A DNA stretch of 9,544 nucleotides from NCBI GenBank assembly GCA_029821215.1, contig JALGTV010000070.1:1-9544 (forward strand). The letters run 5' to 3'. The DNA comes from Candidatus Zipacnadia bacterium (GTDB taxonomy: Bacteria; Armatimonadota; Zipacnadia; Zipacnadales; Zipacnadaceae). Positions 1-6,820 of this stretch are shown here, one piece after another. Below the pieces are notes generated by a model. The model did no database searches. It was not told where the DNA came from and saw only the letters and a program-made list of their open reading frames with translations. A program made the translations under genes and the position numbers. The stretch's first letter is position 1. The number at the start of each line of letters is the position of its first letter.

Positions 1-74
1 ACCAGCGTATCTGCGGCAGCAATGCTAACTACCGCAAACATCAGTACGCACCAGAATCCTGCTGTACTCCGCAT
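1..74 (-). CDS. N-terminus of a secreted protein of unknown function (runs off the left edge)
   Basis: Only the first 24 codons are in the window, so the product cannot be named. The reading begins MRSTAGFWCVLMF and continues through a hydrophobic run (AVVSIAAA) into ADTL. This is a Sec signal peptide pattern with a basic start, a hydrophobic core and an A-x-A-like cleavage site. The ATG at 72-74 is chosen because AGGAG lies nine bases upstream (84-88). The gene follows the M48 protease gene on the same strand, about 190 nt downstream of its stop. The same frame is open upstream as far as a TAG at 180-182, and that upstream part resembles a sulfatase start (see separate entry). The call of an exported protein is an inference from the signal peptide alone. 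Confidence 0.55.
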   Translation of the reverse strand, partial: MRSTAGFWCVLMFAVVSIAAADTL

Positions 75-107
75 CTTCACCACTCTCCTGTTTCCAGCGC
101 CATGTGT

Positions 108-194
108 TAGATTGGACGTGTTACAGACTGTTGAGCTATAGGCTCCTACATGGTCACGACGCAACGAATCCAGCATAATCTAGAAAATGTTCAT
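108..194 (-). pseudogene. Probable sulfatase N-terminal remnant
   Basis: Reading the minus strand from the ATG at 192-194 gives MNIF, a TAG stop, then IMLDSLRRDHVGAYS and about ten more residues ending in NTSNL. Alkaline-phosphatase-superfamily sulfatases commonly start with the pattern N-I-x-x-I-x-x-D-S-x-R-x-D-H-x-G-x-Y-G, followed by T-P-N-L. The similarity therefore spans both sides of the stop and then ends. A strong Shine-Dalgarno (AGAGGAGG, about 200-207) sits upstream of this ATG, which is what a formerly translated gene would keep. The catalytic Cys/Ser region lies beyond the preserved part. The match is from family knowledge over about 30 codons, so chance similarity is not excluded. 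Confidence 0.5.
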
Positions 195-264
195 CGCAGT
201 GCCTCCTCTAAGATTGGTAAGCATTCAGGCTTCTATAATGGTGGGTAATTGGTGATCGCTTCTG

Positions 265-1911
265 TTAGGCCGCCACTATTAGTCCGCCCAGGGTGACTAA
301 CAGGCCAATCATACTCAGCAGCAGGCTGCCGTAGAAGGTAACCGCCCAGTTGTGGCAGGTGTGGGTGGTGCCGTCGGGGAGGTTAACCTGCCACAGCTCC
401 AGATAGGGTCGGGGGAAGCGGCGGTACCAGCCGGTGGCGGTGACTTGCTGACCTACAAAGCTCTGCGCGCGAAACAGGCCAAACAGGACTTGAAGGATAC
501 CCAGCGGCTGGCGATAGTCCATCACCATAAAGCCGCTGTCATCCTGGAGCACCAGGTCTTCGCTCCAGTACAAGCCGGGGATGCCCCGACCAATGACTTT
601 GCCGTGCAGCGTGGCCGGCACACACCTGATTTTGGACACTTTCACCTGGCCGACCAACTCAGCCACCCGGCTATCGGGAAACTCGCGTTTCGGATAGGCA
701 AACAAGGTGCGAGCAAGCAAACCGACTCCCAACCCGAGCAGTGCGCAGCCAACGGCGGCTACTATCTGGCCGGCGGCCCCTAAAGCGACCGCGGCCGCAA
801 TACCGCCCAGCAGACCCCACAAAGGCAAATAATTCACCAACACATCAACGAAGAACTCGTCCCAATAACTTTCTGGCTGTTCATCGGACAAATCATAGGC
901 CGGCCTCTGCCCCATCCGCTCGGCCAGGCGCCCCAGAGCCTTCAGGCGCTTGGCGGGCAGGGGATGACTGGAGCTTATCTCGCAGATGAGCGCCCAGGGA
1001 TTGAACAGGTCCCAGCGCATGGCATTGACGGTAGTCTGCTGGTCATAGCTGGCAGTAGTGGCCGAGTACCCCCCGGCGGCGGCCAGGGCCATAGAAGCAC
1101 CAAAGCCCGGATCAAATATGCCCAGCATCTTCGCCCCCCCGGCTGCTGCCGCCACTGGTCGGCGTCGGCCTGACTCCTTATCCTGCTCTTCCTTCGGGGC
1201 TCGGGCCAAGCCATAAGCGATTTTGACCAAGGCAGTAGCCAGAGAGTTAGGATTGCGGGTGATAGTGGCTGAGTACTGGTCAGCATAATATTCCCTCACC
1301 CGCGACAGAAACAGCACGATGTACTGGCTGATGATATAGGCAACGAAGGCGCCAATCGCTACCAGCGCGACTGCGCCGCCGCCCTTGCCTCGGCTCCGTC
1401 CCCGGCCACTGTAGAGGCCGAATCTGTACACATAGTACAGCACCAGCGGGATAGTCGCTGCTACCGTCATGACCACGAAGTCCCAGTGGACGATATGCCC
1501 TAACTCGTGGGCGACTACTGCCCGCCGCTCGTTCTCATCGCACAAGTCTAAGATGCCCCGAGTAATCACAATACGGGCATCGCCGGGATAGTGCCCAAAG
1601 GTGAAGGCATTGGGGTTGCCATCTTCAATGACACCAAACCGCGGTTCCGAGAGGCCGCGGTCATGACACACCTGGCGGATCAAGCTGGCGATGCCTTTAT
1701 CCACATTATCCGGCGGCTGCCAGTTGATTTTGTAAATCCACTGGATAATCCAGGGACTGATGAGGTACTGAAGACCCATAAAGCCCACCGCGAATACCAA
1801 TGCCAGCCACACGGGAGCACCGACATAGAACAGTACAGCGGTTAGGACGGCAAACAGCAACCCAAACAAGATGCCTAATACTAACACTGACCGCAACGCC
1901 AGATTGAACAT
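265..1911 (-). CDS. M48-family membrane zinc metalloprotease (HtpX-like) with a C-terminal beta-rich extension
   Basis: A 548-residue integral membrane peptidase, probably in quality control of membrane proteins as for HtpX/Ste24-type enzymes. Two membrane helices lie near residues 7-29 and 33-55. The zinc site is H135-E-x-x-H139 within VVAHELGHIVH. E207, in REYYAD after the TM pair at about 145-163 and 178-202, is the expected third ligand. The conserved S-x-H-P-L-P-x-x-R element is at 313-322. HtpX proteins are usually near 290 residues. The extra part here has two more helices (about 362-404), a beta-rich soluble segment (about 416-512, with G-K-V-I-G-R-G and Y-W-S-E-D) and a final helix (522-547). 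AGGAGG lies seven bases before the ATG, and a good promoter sits upstream. The symbol htpX is withheld because of the different architecture. Confidence 0.9.
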   Translation of the reverse strand: MFNLALRSVLVLGILFGLLFAVLTAVLFYVGAPVWLALVFAVGFMGLQYLISPWIIQWIYKINWQPPDNVDKGIASLIRQVCHDRGLSEPRFGVIEDGNPNAFTFGHYPGDARIVITRGILDLCDENERRAVVAHELGHIVHWDFVVMTVAATIPLVLYYVYRFGLYSGRGRSRGKGGGAVALVAIGAFVAYIISQYIVLFLSRVREYYADQYSATITRNPNSLATALVKIAYGLARAPKEEQDKESGRRRPVAAAAGGAKMLGIFDPGFGASMALAAAGGYSATTASYDQQTTVNAMRWDLFNPWALICEISSSHPLPAKRLKALGRLAERMGQRPAYDLSDEQPESYWDEFFVDVLVNYLPLWGLLGGIAAAVALGAAGQIVAAVGCALLGLGVGLLARTLFAYPKREFPDSRVAELVGQVKVSKIRCVPATLHGKVIGRGIPGLYWSEDLVLQDDSGFMVMDYRQPLGILQVLFGLFRAQSFVGQQVTATGWYRRFPRPYLELWQVNLPDGTTHTCHNWAVTFYGSLLLSMIGLLVTLGGLIVAA

Positions 1912-1918
1912 ACCATCG

Positions 1919-1924
1919 CCTCCT
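1919..1924 (-). promoter_or_regulatory. Ribosome binding site of the M48 protease gene
   Basis: AGGAGG on the minus strand lies seven bases upstream of the ATG at 1909-1911. It fixes the start used for the protease. Confidence 0.8.
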
Positions 1925-1945
1925 GGTAGGAGATCATTGCTCAGA

Positions 1946-1975
1946 AGTATAGGATACCGACGCGGGAGGTGTCAA
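1946..1975 (-). promoter_or_regulatory. Sigma70-type promoter of the M48 protease gene
   Basis: The minus strand shows TTGACA (1970-1975, perfect -35) and TATACT (1946-1951, one mismatch to TATAAT), separated by 18 nt. Transcription would start near 1938-1940, leaving a leader of about 28 nt with the AGGAGG site. This indicates that the protease is transcribed independently of the udg gene upstream. Confidence 0.75.
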
Positions 1976-2071
1976 CGCCCCTAACCAGCCGCTGAACTGG
2001 TGAGATTTGTATGCCAGATAGTTGGCGGTTCAGTCGCCATAGTCAGGCGGGGCACCGGCCTTGACGATGGG

Positions 2072-2626
2072 TCAGCCTCCGAGACGCTGTTGGAGTAAAT
2101 GTCTTAGCTGCGTGAAATCCTCTATCAAAGTGGGACGGAGACGATCATTGTGCAGGGCAGCGGCCGGGTGATAGAGGGGAACATACAAAATCCCCTCTCG
2201 CTCAAAGCCCTGGGCATGGACTTTGCTAATAGCGGCTTTGGGATCCAGCAGAGTCTGGGTAGCCGGCCGGCCCAGCAGGCAGATAACCTGAGGATTAAGA
2301 GCGGCAATTTGCCCATCCAAATAGGGACGGCAAGCCCGCACCTCATCAGGCTGCGGATCACGATTTTGCGGTGGGCGGCATTTGACGATATTGGTTATAA
2401 AAATGTCCGGCCGGCGCAGCCCGGCCTCCAGCAATAACTCATTAAGCAGCCGCCCCGCTGGTCCCACAAAGGGCCGACCCTGGCTATCTTCGGCCTTTCC
2501 CGGCGCCTCCCCGATGAACATTATCTGGGCCTCAGCCGACCCCTCACCAGGGACAGCATTTGTGCGACTTTGCGCCAGCACACACTTTGTGCAGACCCGA
2601 ATCTGTTCAGCAATCTCCTCCAGCAT
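2072..2626 (-). CDS. Family-4 (thermostable-type, 4Fe-4S) uracil-DNA glycosylase
   Basis: A 184-residue enzyme that excises uracil from DNA and so starts base-excision repair of deaminated cytosine. Motif A is G-E-A-P-G at 39-43, followed by the family-4 stretch G-R-P-F-V-G-P-A-G (50-58). The second active-site motif is L-Y-H-P-A at 151-155 with H153. Four cysteines placed as in family 4 (C12, C15, C83, C99) should hold the iron-sulfur cluster. The length matches the family. MLEEIAEQIR is the usual N-terminus, and a TGA in the same frame lies at 2636-2638, so the start cannot be further upstream. No strong Shine-Dalgarno precedes it (only GAAG), which suggests translational coupling to dapA. 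The first 106 nt overlap the end of the dapA frame. Confidence 0.93.
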   Translation of the reverse strand: MLEEIAEQIRVCTKCVLAQSRTNAVPGEGSAEAQIMFIGEAPGKAEDSQGRPFVGPAGRLLNELLLEAGLRRPDIFITNIVKCRPPQNRDPQPDEVRACRPYLDGQIAALNPQVICLLGRPATQTLLDPKAAISKVHAQGFEREGILYVPLYHPAAALHNDRLRPTLIEDFTQLRHLLQQRLGG

Positions 2627-3501
2627 CGGTTGTCTTCACAGACCTGCCGAATTATTTGCGTATCTTGCTCGCTGGCCTCGACCAGGGGCAGTCGCAGCCC
2701 TCCACAGTCAAAGCCGCAAATCTGCAAGGCCCGCTTTATACACGGTGGATTGCCCGAGGGCAAAAAGGCCGCCTCAAATAGCGGCAGGAGCTGGTAGTGC
2801 AGCTCCCTGGCCTGCTCGGTGTCCTTGTGGTGGAAGGCGGAAATCATCTGGGCCATCTGCGGCCCGGCCACATGAGCCACTACACTTATCACTCCCTGCC
2901 CGCCGACGGCCAGGATGGGCAAGGTCATGCCATCATCCCCAGAATAGACCACAAAATCATCCGGCTTACCGGCACAGATGGTGCTAATCTGCTTGATGTC
3001 CCCACTGGCTTCCTTGACTGCCACGATGTTCTCCACATCCGCGGCCAGCCGCAGGACTGTGCCGGCATCAATATTTTTGCCGGTCCGACCCGGCACATTA
3101 TAGACGATAACCGGCAAGTGGGTAGCTGTCGCGGCTCGCGAGAAATGCTGATAGAAGCCCTCCGGAGAGGGTTTGTTATAGTAGGGCCCCACCAGCATAA
3201 TGCCATCCACACCAGTCTGACTGGCCGCCTGGGTCAATTCTACCGTGTGCTCGTGATCATTGCTGCCAGTGCCGGCAATTACTGTAGCATCCCCGACGGC
3301 TTCCTTAACCACCCGGAAAAGCTGCAGTTTTTCTTCATCACTTAAAGTGGGCGACTCCCCGGTGGTGCCGCTGACGACCAACCCATCGTTGCCCTCCCCT
3401 ATCAGCTTTACTGCCAACTGCGCCGCCCGATCATAATCAACCTGTAAGTCTGCATCAAAGGGCGTAACCATCGCCGTCAGTAAGTTGCCTAACTGTGGCA
3501 T
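2521..3501 (-). CDS. dapA: 4-hydroxy-tetrahydrodipicolinate synthase
   Basis: This enzyme condenses pyruvate with aspartate semialdehyde in the first committed step of the diaminopimelate/lysine pathway. The key residues are present: T46-T47 in G-T-T-G-E-S, Y107/Y108 in G-P-Y-Y-N-K, Y134 and R139 in Y-N-V-P-G-R-T, the Schiff-base lysine K163 in A-V-K-E-A-S-G-D, and Y-S-G-D-D at 186-190. The frame is open upstream to 3621, but the ATG at 3499-3501 is chosen for its GGGAGG site seven bases away and because the family starts at this point. The frame gives 326 residues, whereas about 292 is normal. The last 34 or so residues (rich in Arg, not family-like) are read from DNA that also encodes the uracil-DNA glycosylase. 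Frameshift or stop loss is suspected near 2636. Confidence 0.93.
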   Translation of the reverse strand: MPQLGNLLTAMVTPFDADLQVDYDRAAQLAVKLIGEGNDGLVVSGTTGESPTLSDEEKLQLFRVVKEAVGDATVIAGTGSNDHEHTVELTQAASQTGVDGIMLVGPYYNKPSPEGFYQHFSRAATATHLPVIVYNVPGRTGKNIDAGTVLRLAADVENIVAVKEASGDIKQISTICAGKPDDFVVYSGDDGMTLPILAVGGQGVISVVAHVAGPQMAQMISAFHHKDTEQARELHYQLLPLFEAAFLPSGNPPCIKRALQICGFDCGGLRLPLVEASEQDTQIIRQVCEDNRCWRRLLNRFGSAQSVCWRKVAQMLSLVRGRLRPR

Positions 3502-3508
3502 AGCAGAA

Positions 3509-3514
3509 CCTCCC
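3509..3514 (-). promoter_or_regulatory. Ribosome binding site that decides the dapA start
   Basis: GGGAGG on the minus strand lies seven bases before the ATG at 3499-3501. It favours this start over the in-frame ATG 120 nt upstream, which lies inside nth. Confidence 0.8.
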
Positions 3515-3572
3515 GCCGCATACTGCTGTGTTAGTAGTTTATTCGCCAGCCGCCAGTTCGTTCCTACCCCGG

Positions 3573-4238
3573 CTATGTGTCCTGTACTCCCTGCTTGGGG
3601 CACAAATCCTCCAGGCAGCATTCATCACACTTGGCCTTACGGGCGGTACAGATCAACCGCCCATGCCAGATCATAGCATGACTGAACTGAATCCAATCCT
3701 CCTGCGGAATTAAGTCCATCAAGTCCCGCTCAATCTTGTCAGGGGTCTTCTCATCGGATAGGCCCATACGATAAGACAGACGCTTGACATGGGTGTCTAC
3801 GACGATTCCCGTAGGCTTGTCCAGGGCAGTCCCTAACACTACGTTGGCCGTTTTTCTTGCTACTCCAGGCAGTTTGAGCATATCTTCCATATTGTCAGGG
3901 ACTTGGCCGTCAAACTGCTCCATAATCATCTGTGCTGCGCTCTGAATGCTCTTGGCTTTATTGCGAAAAAAGCCGGTGGAGCGAATGTCCTCTTCCAGTT
4001 GCTGGCGCGGTGCTTCTGCATAGCTTTGGACGGTCGGGTACTTATCAAACAACGCATCAGTGACCTTATTGACGCGCTCATCGGTACACTGGGCGGATAG
4101 AATAGTTGCCACCAGCAGCTCCAGGGGATTGCTCCAGTGCAAGGCGGTAGTGGCATCGGGATATTCTTGCTTCAGCCGCTCACATATCTGATGTGCCCGC
4201 TGGCGCTTCTGTTGGTGGCTTTCGGTTTTTTGTACCAT
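3573..4238 (-). CDS. nth: Endonuclease III (DNA glycosylase/AP lyase)
   Basis: A 221-residue base-excision-repair enzyme that removes oxidised pyrimidines and nicks abasic sites. The helix-hairpin-helix is L-P-G-V-A-R-K-T-A (123-131) with the catalytic lysine K129. The catalytic aspartate is D148 in V-V-D-T-H-V. The C-terminal 4Fe-4S loop is intact as C197-x6-C204-x2-C207-x5-C213. Length and layout match the family, and the S-A-Q-C-T-D signature is at 48-53. The ATG is preceded by GGAGGT at unusually short spacing (two bases to the ATG), and no other start is nearby. The gene precedes dapA by 71 nt on the same strand, with the udg gene following, so co-transcription of two uracil/oxidised-base repair genes around dapA is likely. 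Confidence 0.96.
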   Translation of the reverse strand: MVQKTESHQQKRQRAHQICERLKQEYPDATTALHWSNPLELLVATILSAQCTDERVNKVTDALFDKYPTVQSYAEAPRQQLEEDIRSTGFFRNKAKSIQSAAQMIMEQFDGQVPDNMEDMLKLPGVARKTANVVLGTALDKPTGIVVDTHVKRLSYRMGLSDEKTPDKIERDLMDLIPQEDWIQFSHAMIWHGRLICTARKAKCDECCLEDLCPKQGVQDT

Positions 4239-4365
4239 ATACCTCCACTTCTCGTAAGGTGAAGCATTAGGAATTGCCCAACTTTACATTCGCCACCCGT
4301 ATCACTAATTCCTGCCTGGGATGCCCCTTATGTGTCGACTATTGAAGCCCTTCTATGAATGTTTG

Positions 4366-4418
4366 ACTAAAAACAACGGCCACAGGCGCCCACTAAGTGG
4401 GACTGAACACCTGTGGCC
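4366..4418 (-). terminator. Rho-independent terminator with nested hairpin, downstream of the VWA lipoprotein gene
   Basis: Perfect 9-bp arms (4378-4386 and 4410-4418, GGCCACAGG/CCTGTGGCC) enclose a second perfect hairpin (4389-4393 and 4397-4401, CCCAC/GTGGG, loop TAA). Read on the minus strand, the stem is followed by GTTGTTTTT. Only that direction has the T-tract, so it terminates the transcript coming from the beta-barrel/VWA genes and insulates nth. Confidence 0.85.
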
Positions 4419-4514
4419 CATTCGTCATAGCTACCCACACTATCTACTGCCACGCCCATTTGGAGGTCGTGTCAGTCAAAGATACGCGATAGCGACCATT
4501 ATACGCTCTAACTG

Positions 4515-5453
4515 CTACGGCACCGTGAAGTTCATTATAATCTCGGTCGGTGGTGTAGTTCCCAGATACACGAACTTCACTTCGCCGCTATTGCCCGACT
4601 CTATGGTGGTTATCCAGCCGATTGTATAAGCCGCTTGCACAATCTGGGAGATCTGCTGGAAGGCATCCCGCAGTTCCTGCTCGGTGGCTGGATCCCAGAA
4701 CTGCCCACCAGTACCTGAGGCAATGGCTTCCATATCGGGCTGGGAACCGGTTTGGAACCCAATCGCGTACACTGGGATACCGGCGGCATTGGCGGCATTG
4801 ATGACGTCGTCACGGGACGTATACACGGCGCTGTCGTTCTCACCGCCATCGGTTAATGCCACTACCGCATTCACGCCAGCCCGCCCCAGAGCTACCACCG
4901 TGTCGATACCCAAACCTATGCCATCAAACAAAGCGGTCAGGCCCCCGCTACTCAAGCCGTCTATCGCGGCATTCAGAAGCGACTGATCGCCGGTAAATCC
5001 CTGAACGACCTGCACGTTGCCGCTGCTCGAGAACTTGACTATCGCCGTCCTATCGTCAGGACGCATCAGCGACACGTACAATTTAGCCGCATCCTGCATG
5101 GCCGCAAACCGGCTACCAGGGCCAGAGCCCATACTCCCGCTAACATCAAGCACCAAGCACACATTGGCCTGCGCGAACTGCTGCGCCGAGGGCTGCTCGA
5201 ACTTCCAAATCTGGCGGCGAACCCAGGGATCCGAGTCCGTCTCGCGATCATAGACCTCAAAGTCGCTCTGCTGGGCGTCCAGAACAAACTGCTGACCAAC
5301 GACCACCGCGAAGCTGTTCTGAGGTTGATTGATTTCGCCCTCAGGTGAAGGCAAAGTAGGGGCGAACCCACCAGCGCAGCCGGCCACAATCAGCGCCAGC
5401 GCGACGATTGAAGCTAACAACACTTGCACACTTTTACTTGCAGTAACACACAC
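4515..5453 (-). CDS. VWA-domain lipoprotein
   Basis: A 312-residue predicted lipoprotein with a von Willebrand factor A domain. The start is the GTG at 5451-5453, because AAGGAGG lies eight bases upstream (about 5462-5468). A longer frame to an ATG at 5540 has no such site and would overlap the upstream gene. A hydrophobic signal ends in the lipobox V-A-G-C26. The residue after the cysteine is Ala, which under the E. coli Lol rule would allow outer-membrane sorting. The VWA domain (about 96-300) keeps a complete MIDAS metal site: D103-x-S105-x-S107, T173 and D202. Such domains bind protein ligands through a divalent metal. Residues 30-95 are a linker without recognisable domain. It follows the beta-barrel gene by 31 nt, so the two are probably expressed together. 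The ligand is unknown. Confidence 0.85.
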   Translation of the reverse strand: MCVTASKSVQVLLASIVALALIVAGCAGGFAPTLPSPEGEINQPQNSFAVVVGQQFVLDAQQSDFEVYDRETDSDPWVRRQIWKFEQPSAQQFAQANVCLVLDVSGSMGSGPGSRFAAMQDAAKLYVSLMRPDDRTAIVKFSSSGNVQVVQGFTGDQSLLNAAIDGLSSGGLTALFDGIGLGIDTVVALGRAGVNAVVALTDGGENDSAVYTSRDDVINAANAAGIPVYAIGFQTGSQPDMEAIASGTGGQFWDPATEQELRDAFQQISQIVQAAYTIGWITTIESGNSGEVKFVYLGTTPPTEIIMNFTVP

Positions 5454-5484
5454 GGTTTTCACCTCCTTATACCGTGGCGGTAAT

Positions 5485-6354
5485 TTAGAATTCGTGTTCA
5501 ACGCGCACACCCAATCCCTTGGAATTGTCCGGAGCACCAATTAGCGAAGTGGCCGTCGTTGGCCCCGCGCTGTTGGTGACAAACAGATCAATTACCGTGG
5601 TTTGCGGGCTGCCCTTTGTCCAGCGGATGCCCGCGCTCCAAACTAACTCGTCGTCAACGGTATTGGTCCTCTCATCTATCGTGTTGTCTCCATCCAGCAC
5701 CGCCGAGATGTCAGCGACGAAATCGTTGTTCTGGTCAATTTCGTCAACTATTCCCACCCCCAGACTAATCACGCGACCAAACCCTTGCGTCACTCCTCCC
5801 ACTGAGTCAGCCATACTGCTATCAAACCACACTACTTTCGGCTCCACTATCCACATCGTAGATCCCTCCATCCACTCAATGGGAATGCCCAGAGACGGGA
5901 TGACCCGATCTTGCTGGGCATATCCGCCACTGGAGGTATTGACCCCTACGGGGCCGGACGTGGCCAGCTCCAGAGCCGGAAACAGTGCCACATGGCGGTG
6001 GGCGGCAGCTCGTGAGATGCGAGCTTTCCAGCCCAGGCTAATAAGATGGAGCCGGGACGCCCGCAATGCACTCATTGACGCCCCTGACCCGCCGATGGGG
6101 TCACGGCCCAGATCGCTCATGGCCACGTAGGTCAGATTGGCCTCCGTCCTGTCATTGACTTCACCGCGCACGCCCAGATTCCAAATAGTGTTGTGCCCGC
6201 CTTTGAATGTGCGGGCCCCACCCTGCCACACCGTGGGCCCCTGCCAGGTCGTCGCCGCCTGCAGATTGGGAGTACCTTCCTGGCACCAGGCTGCCGGTAT
6301 TGCCACTGACAGTATTAAGGCCACAGTTGCTACCAGCAATAGCAACCTATTCAT
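5485..6354 (-). CDS. Secreted beta-rich protein, probable outer-membrane beta-barrel, function unknown
   Basis: A 289-residue protein that I cannot place in a named family. It starts with a clear signal peptide (MNRLLLLVATVALILS, then AIPAA; likely cleavage around residues 22-25). The body is made of short alternating hydrophobic/polar stretches typical of beta strands (for example T-V-I-D-L-F-V and W-N-L-G-V-R-G-E-V). It ends in G-L-G-V-R-V-E-H-E-F, an alternating last strand with terminal Phe like the beta-signal recognised by the BAM machinery. A loop at about 200-230 is rich in Asp, Asn and Glu. AGGAGG lies seven bases or so before the ATG (about 6361-6366). It is the first gene of a pair with the VWA lipoprotein. 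Outer-membrane location is inferred, not shown. Confidence 0.7.
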   Translation of the reverse strand: MNRLLLLVATVALILSVAIPAAWCQEGTPNLQAATTWQGPTVWQGGARTFKGGHNTIWNLGVRGEVNDRTEANLTYVAMSDLGRDPIGGSGASMSALRASRLHLISLGWKARISRAAAHRHVALFPALELATSGPVGVNTSSGGYAQQDRVIPSLGIPIEWMEGSTMWIVEPKVVWFDSSMADSVGGVTQGFGRVISLGVGIVDEIDQNNDFVADISAVLDGDNTIDERTNTVDDELVWSAGIRWTKGSPQTTVIDLFVTNSAGPTTATSLIGAPDNSKGLGVRVEHEF

Positions 6355-6442
6355 TTGCTTTCCTCCTTTCGACGAGACTTTTTTATTTGCATACCGCTAT
6401 GTCAACCGGGAATAATATAAATTAGTCCCGGGATAGCCAGGG

Positions 6443-6706
6443 CTAATATATCACCTTAATCCCATATTCTTTATCCGCCGGCCCATCCCTCTTGGGGGTT
6501 CTATAATAATAAATAACGTCAGCAGCGGTGCCATCAAGTAACACTGCAACCATTCGTATGATTGTGCCCGGCGAGTAACCCACGTTACTATCGGCATTAT
6601 TATACCATTTTGAACCGAATGGCGCAATAGACTGTGTCAGCACATCGTCTTTGTCACCTACCACGTGCCGTGTAATACCTACCACTATTGCTTGAACAGA
6701 CATCAT
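6443..6706 (-). CDS. Small hypothetical protein
   Basis: An ORF of 86-87 codons that I do not recognise. There are two adjacent ATGs (6704-6706 and 6701-6703) preceded by only a weak AGGCGG ribosome site, which favours the second. The product lacks a signal peptide. It has a central segment G-T-I-I-R-M-V-A-V-L-L-D-G and a Tyr-rich Y-Y-Y-R turn, compatible with a small beta-rich fold. Base composition is more AT-rich than the neighbours. It lies upstream of the beta-barrel gene on the same strand, 88 nt away. A weak promoter-like pair (TTGCCA, TAGGTA) precedes it. It could be a real small gene, a remnant of a larger one, or a chance frame. Confidence 0.4.
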   Translation of the reverse strand: MMSVQAIVVGITRHVVGDKDDVLTQSIAPFGSKWYNNADSNVGYSPGTIIRMVAVLLDGTAADVIYYYRTPKRDGPADKEYGIKVIY

Positions 6707-6778
6707 ACCGCCTGTGAAATACTACCTACCACACTGTGGCACTTTGGCAAGAGAAAATGTTGAGGTTACTCGCAGGGC

Positions 6779-6807
6779 TTTACATAAGCCTGAATATATG
6801 GTATAGT
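6779..6807 (+). promoter_or_regulatory. Sigma70-type promoter of the initiator tRNA gene
   Basis: TTTACA (6779-6784) and TATAGT (6802-6807) are separated by exactly 17 nt, each with one mismatch to the consensus. Transcription would start near 6814, a few bases before the mature tRNA 5' end at 6821. Confidence 0.8.
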
Positions 6808-6820
6808 AACTTTCTACGGA

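Noticed and set aside
234..239. TATAAT on the plus strand downstream of the protease gene.
   Set aside because: No -35 at suitable spacing and no plus-strand gene follows; it reads into the antisense of the protease.
2023..2039. Hairpin TGGCG/CGCCA downstream of the uracil-DNA glycosylase gene.
   Set aside because: Five pairs with no following T-tract; insufficient for a terminator. The 96 nt between this gene and the protease promoter otherwise show nothing recognisable.
4419..4514. TATAATGG on the minus strand just after the VWA gene, and the plus-strand frame starting at 4321.
   Set aside because: No -35 partner for the former; the latter crosses the terminator and the VWA gene antisense, with no protein-like features. 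Apart from the terminator, 4239-4514 shows nothing I can name.
5519..6130. Long plus-strand open frame (203 codons) opposite the beta-barrel gene.
   Set aside because: Antisense shadow: no ribosome site or family features, while the minus strand has signal peptide, ribosome site and operon context.
6377..6405. Possible promoter for the beta-barrel/VWA pair, with a perfect TTGACA at 6400-6405 on the minus strand.
   Set aside because: No acceptable -10 at 16-18 nt spacing; the nearest AT-rich hexamer (TAAAAA) is at 14 nt. The TTGACA is noted but the promoter is not called.
6406..6431. Inverted repeat CCGGGA/TCCCGG with a 14-nt AT-rich loop after the small ORF.
   Set aside because: Only six pairs and no T-tract on either strand, so it is not called as a terminator.
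6728..6740. Palindrome CCACA-C-TGTGG between the small ORF and the tRNA promoter.
   Set aside because: Could be an operator, but a single 5-bp arm pair without a second copy is weak evidence.
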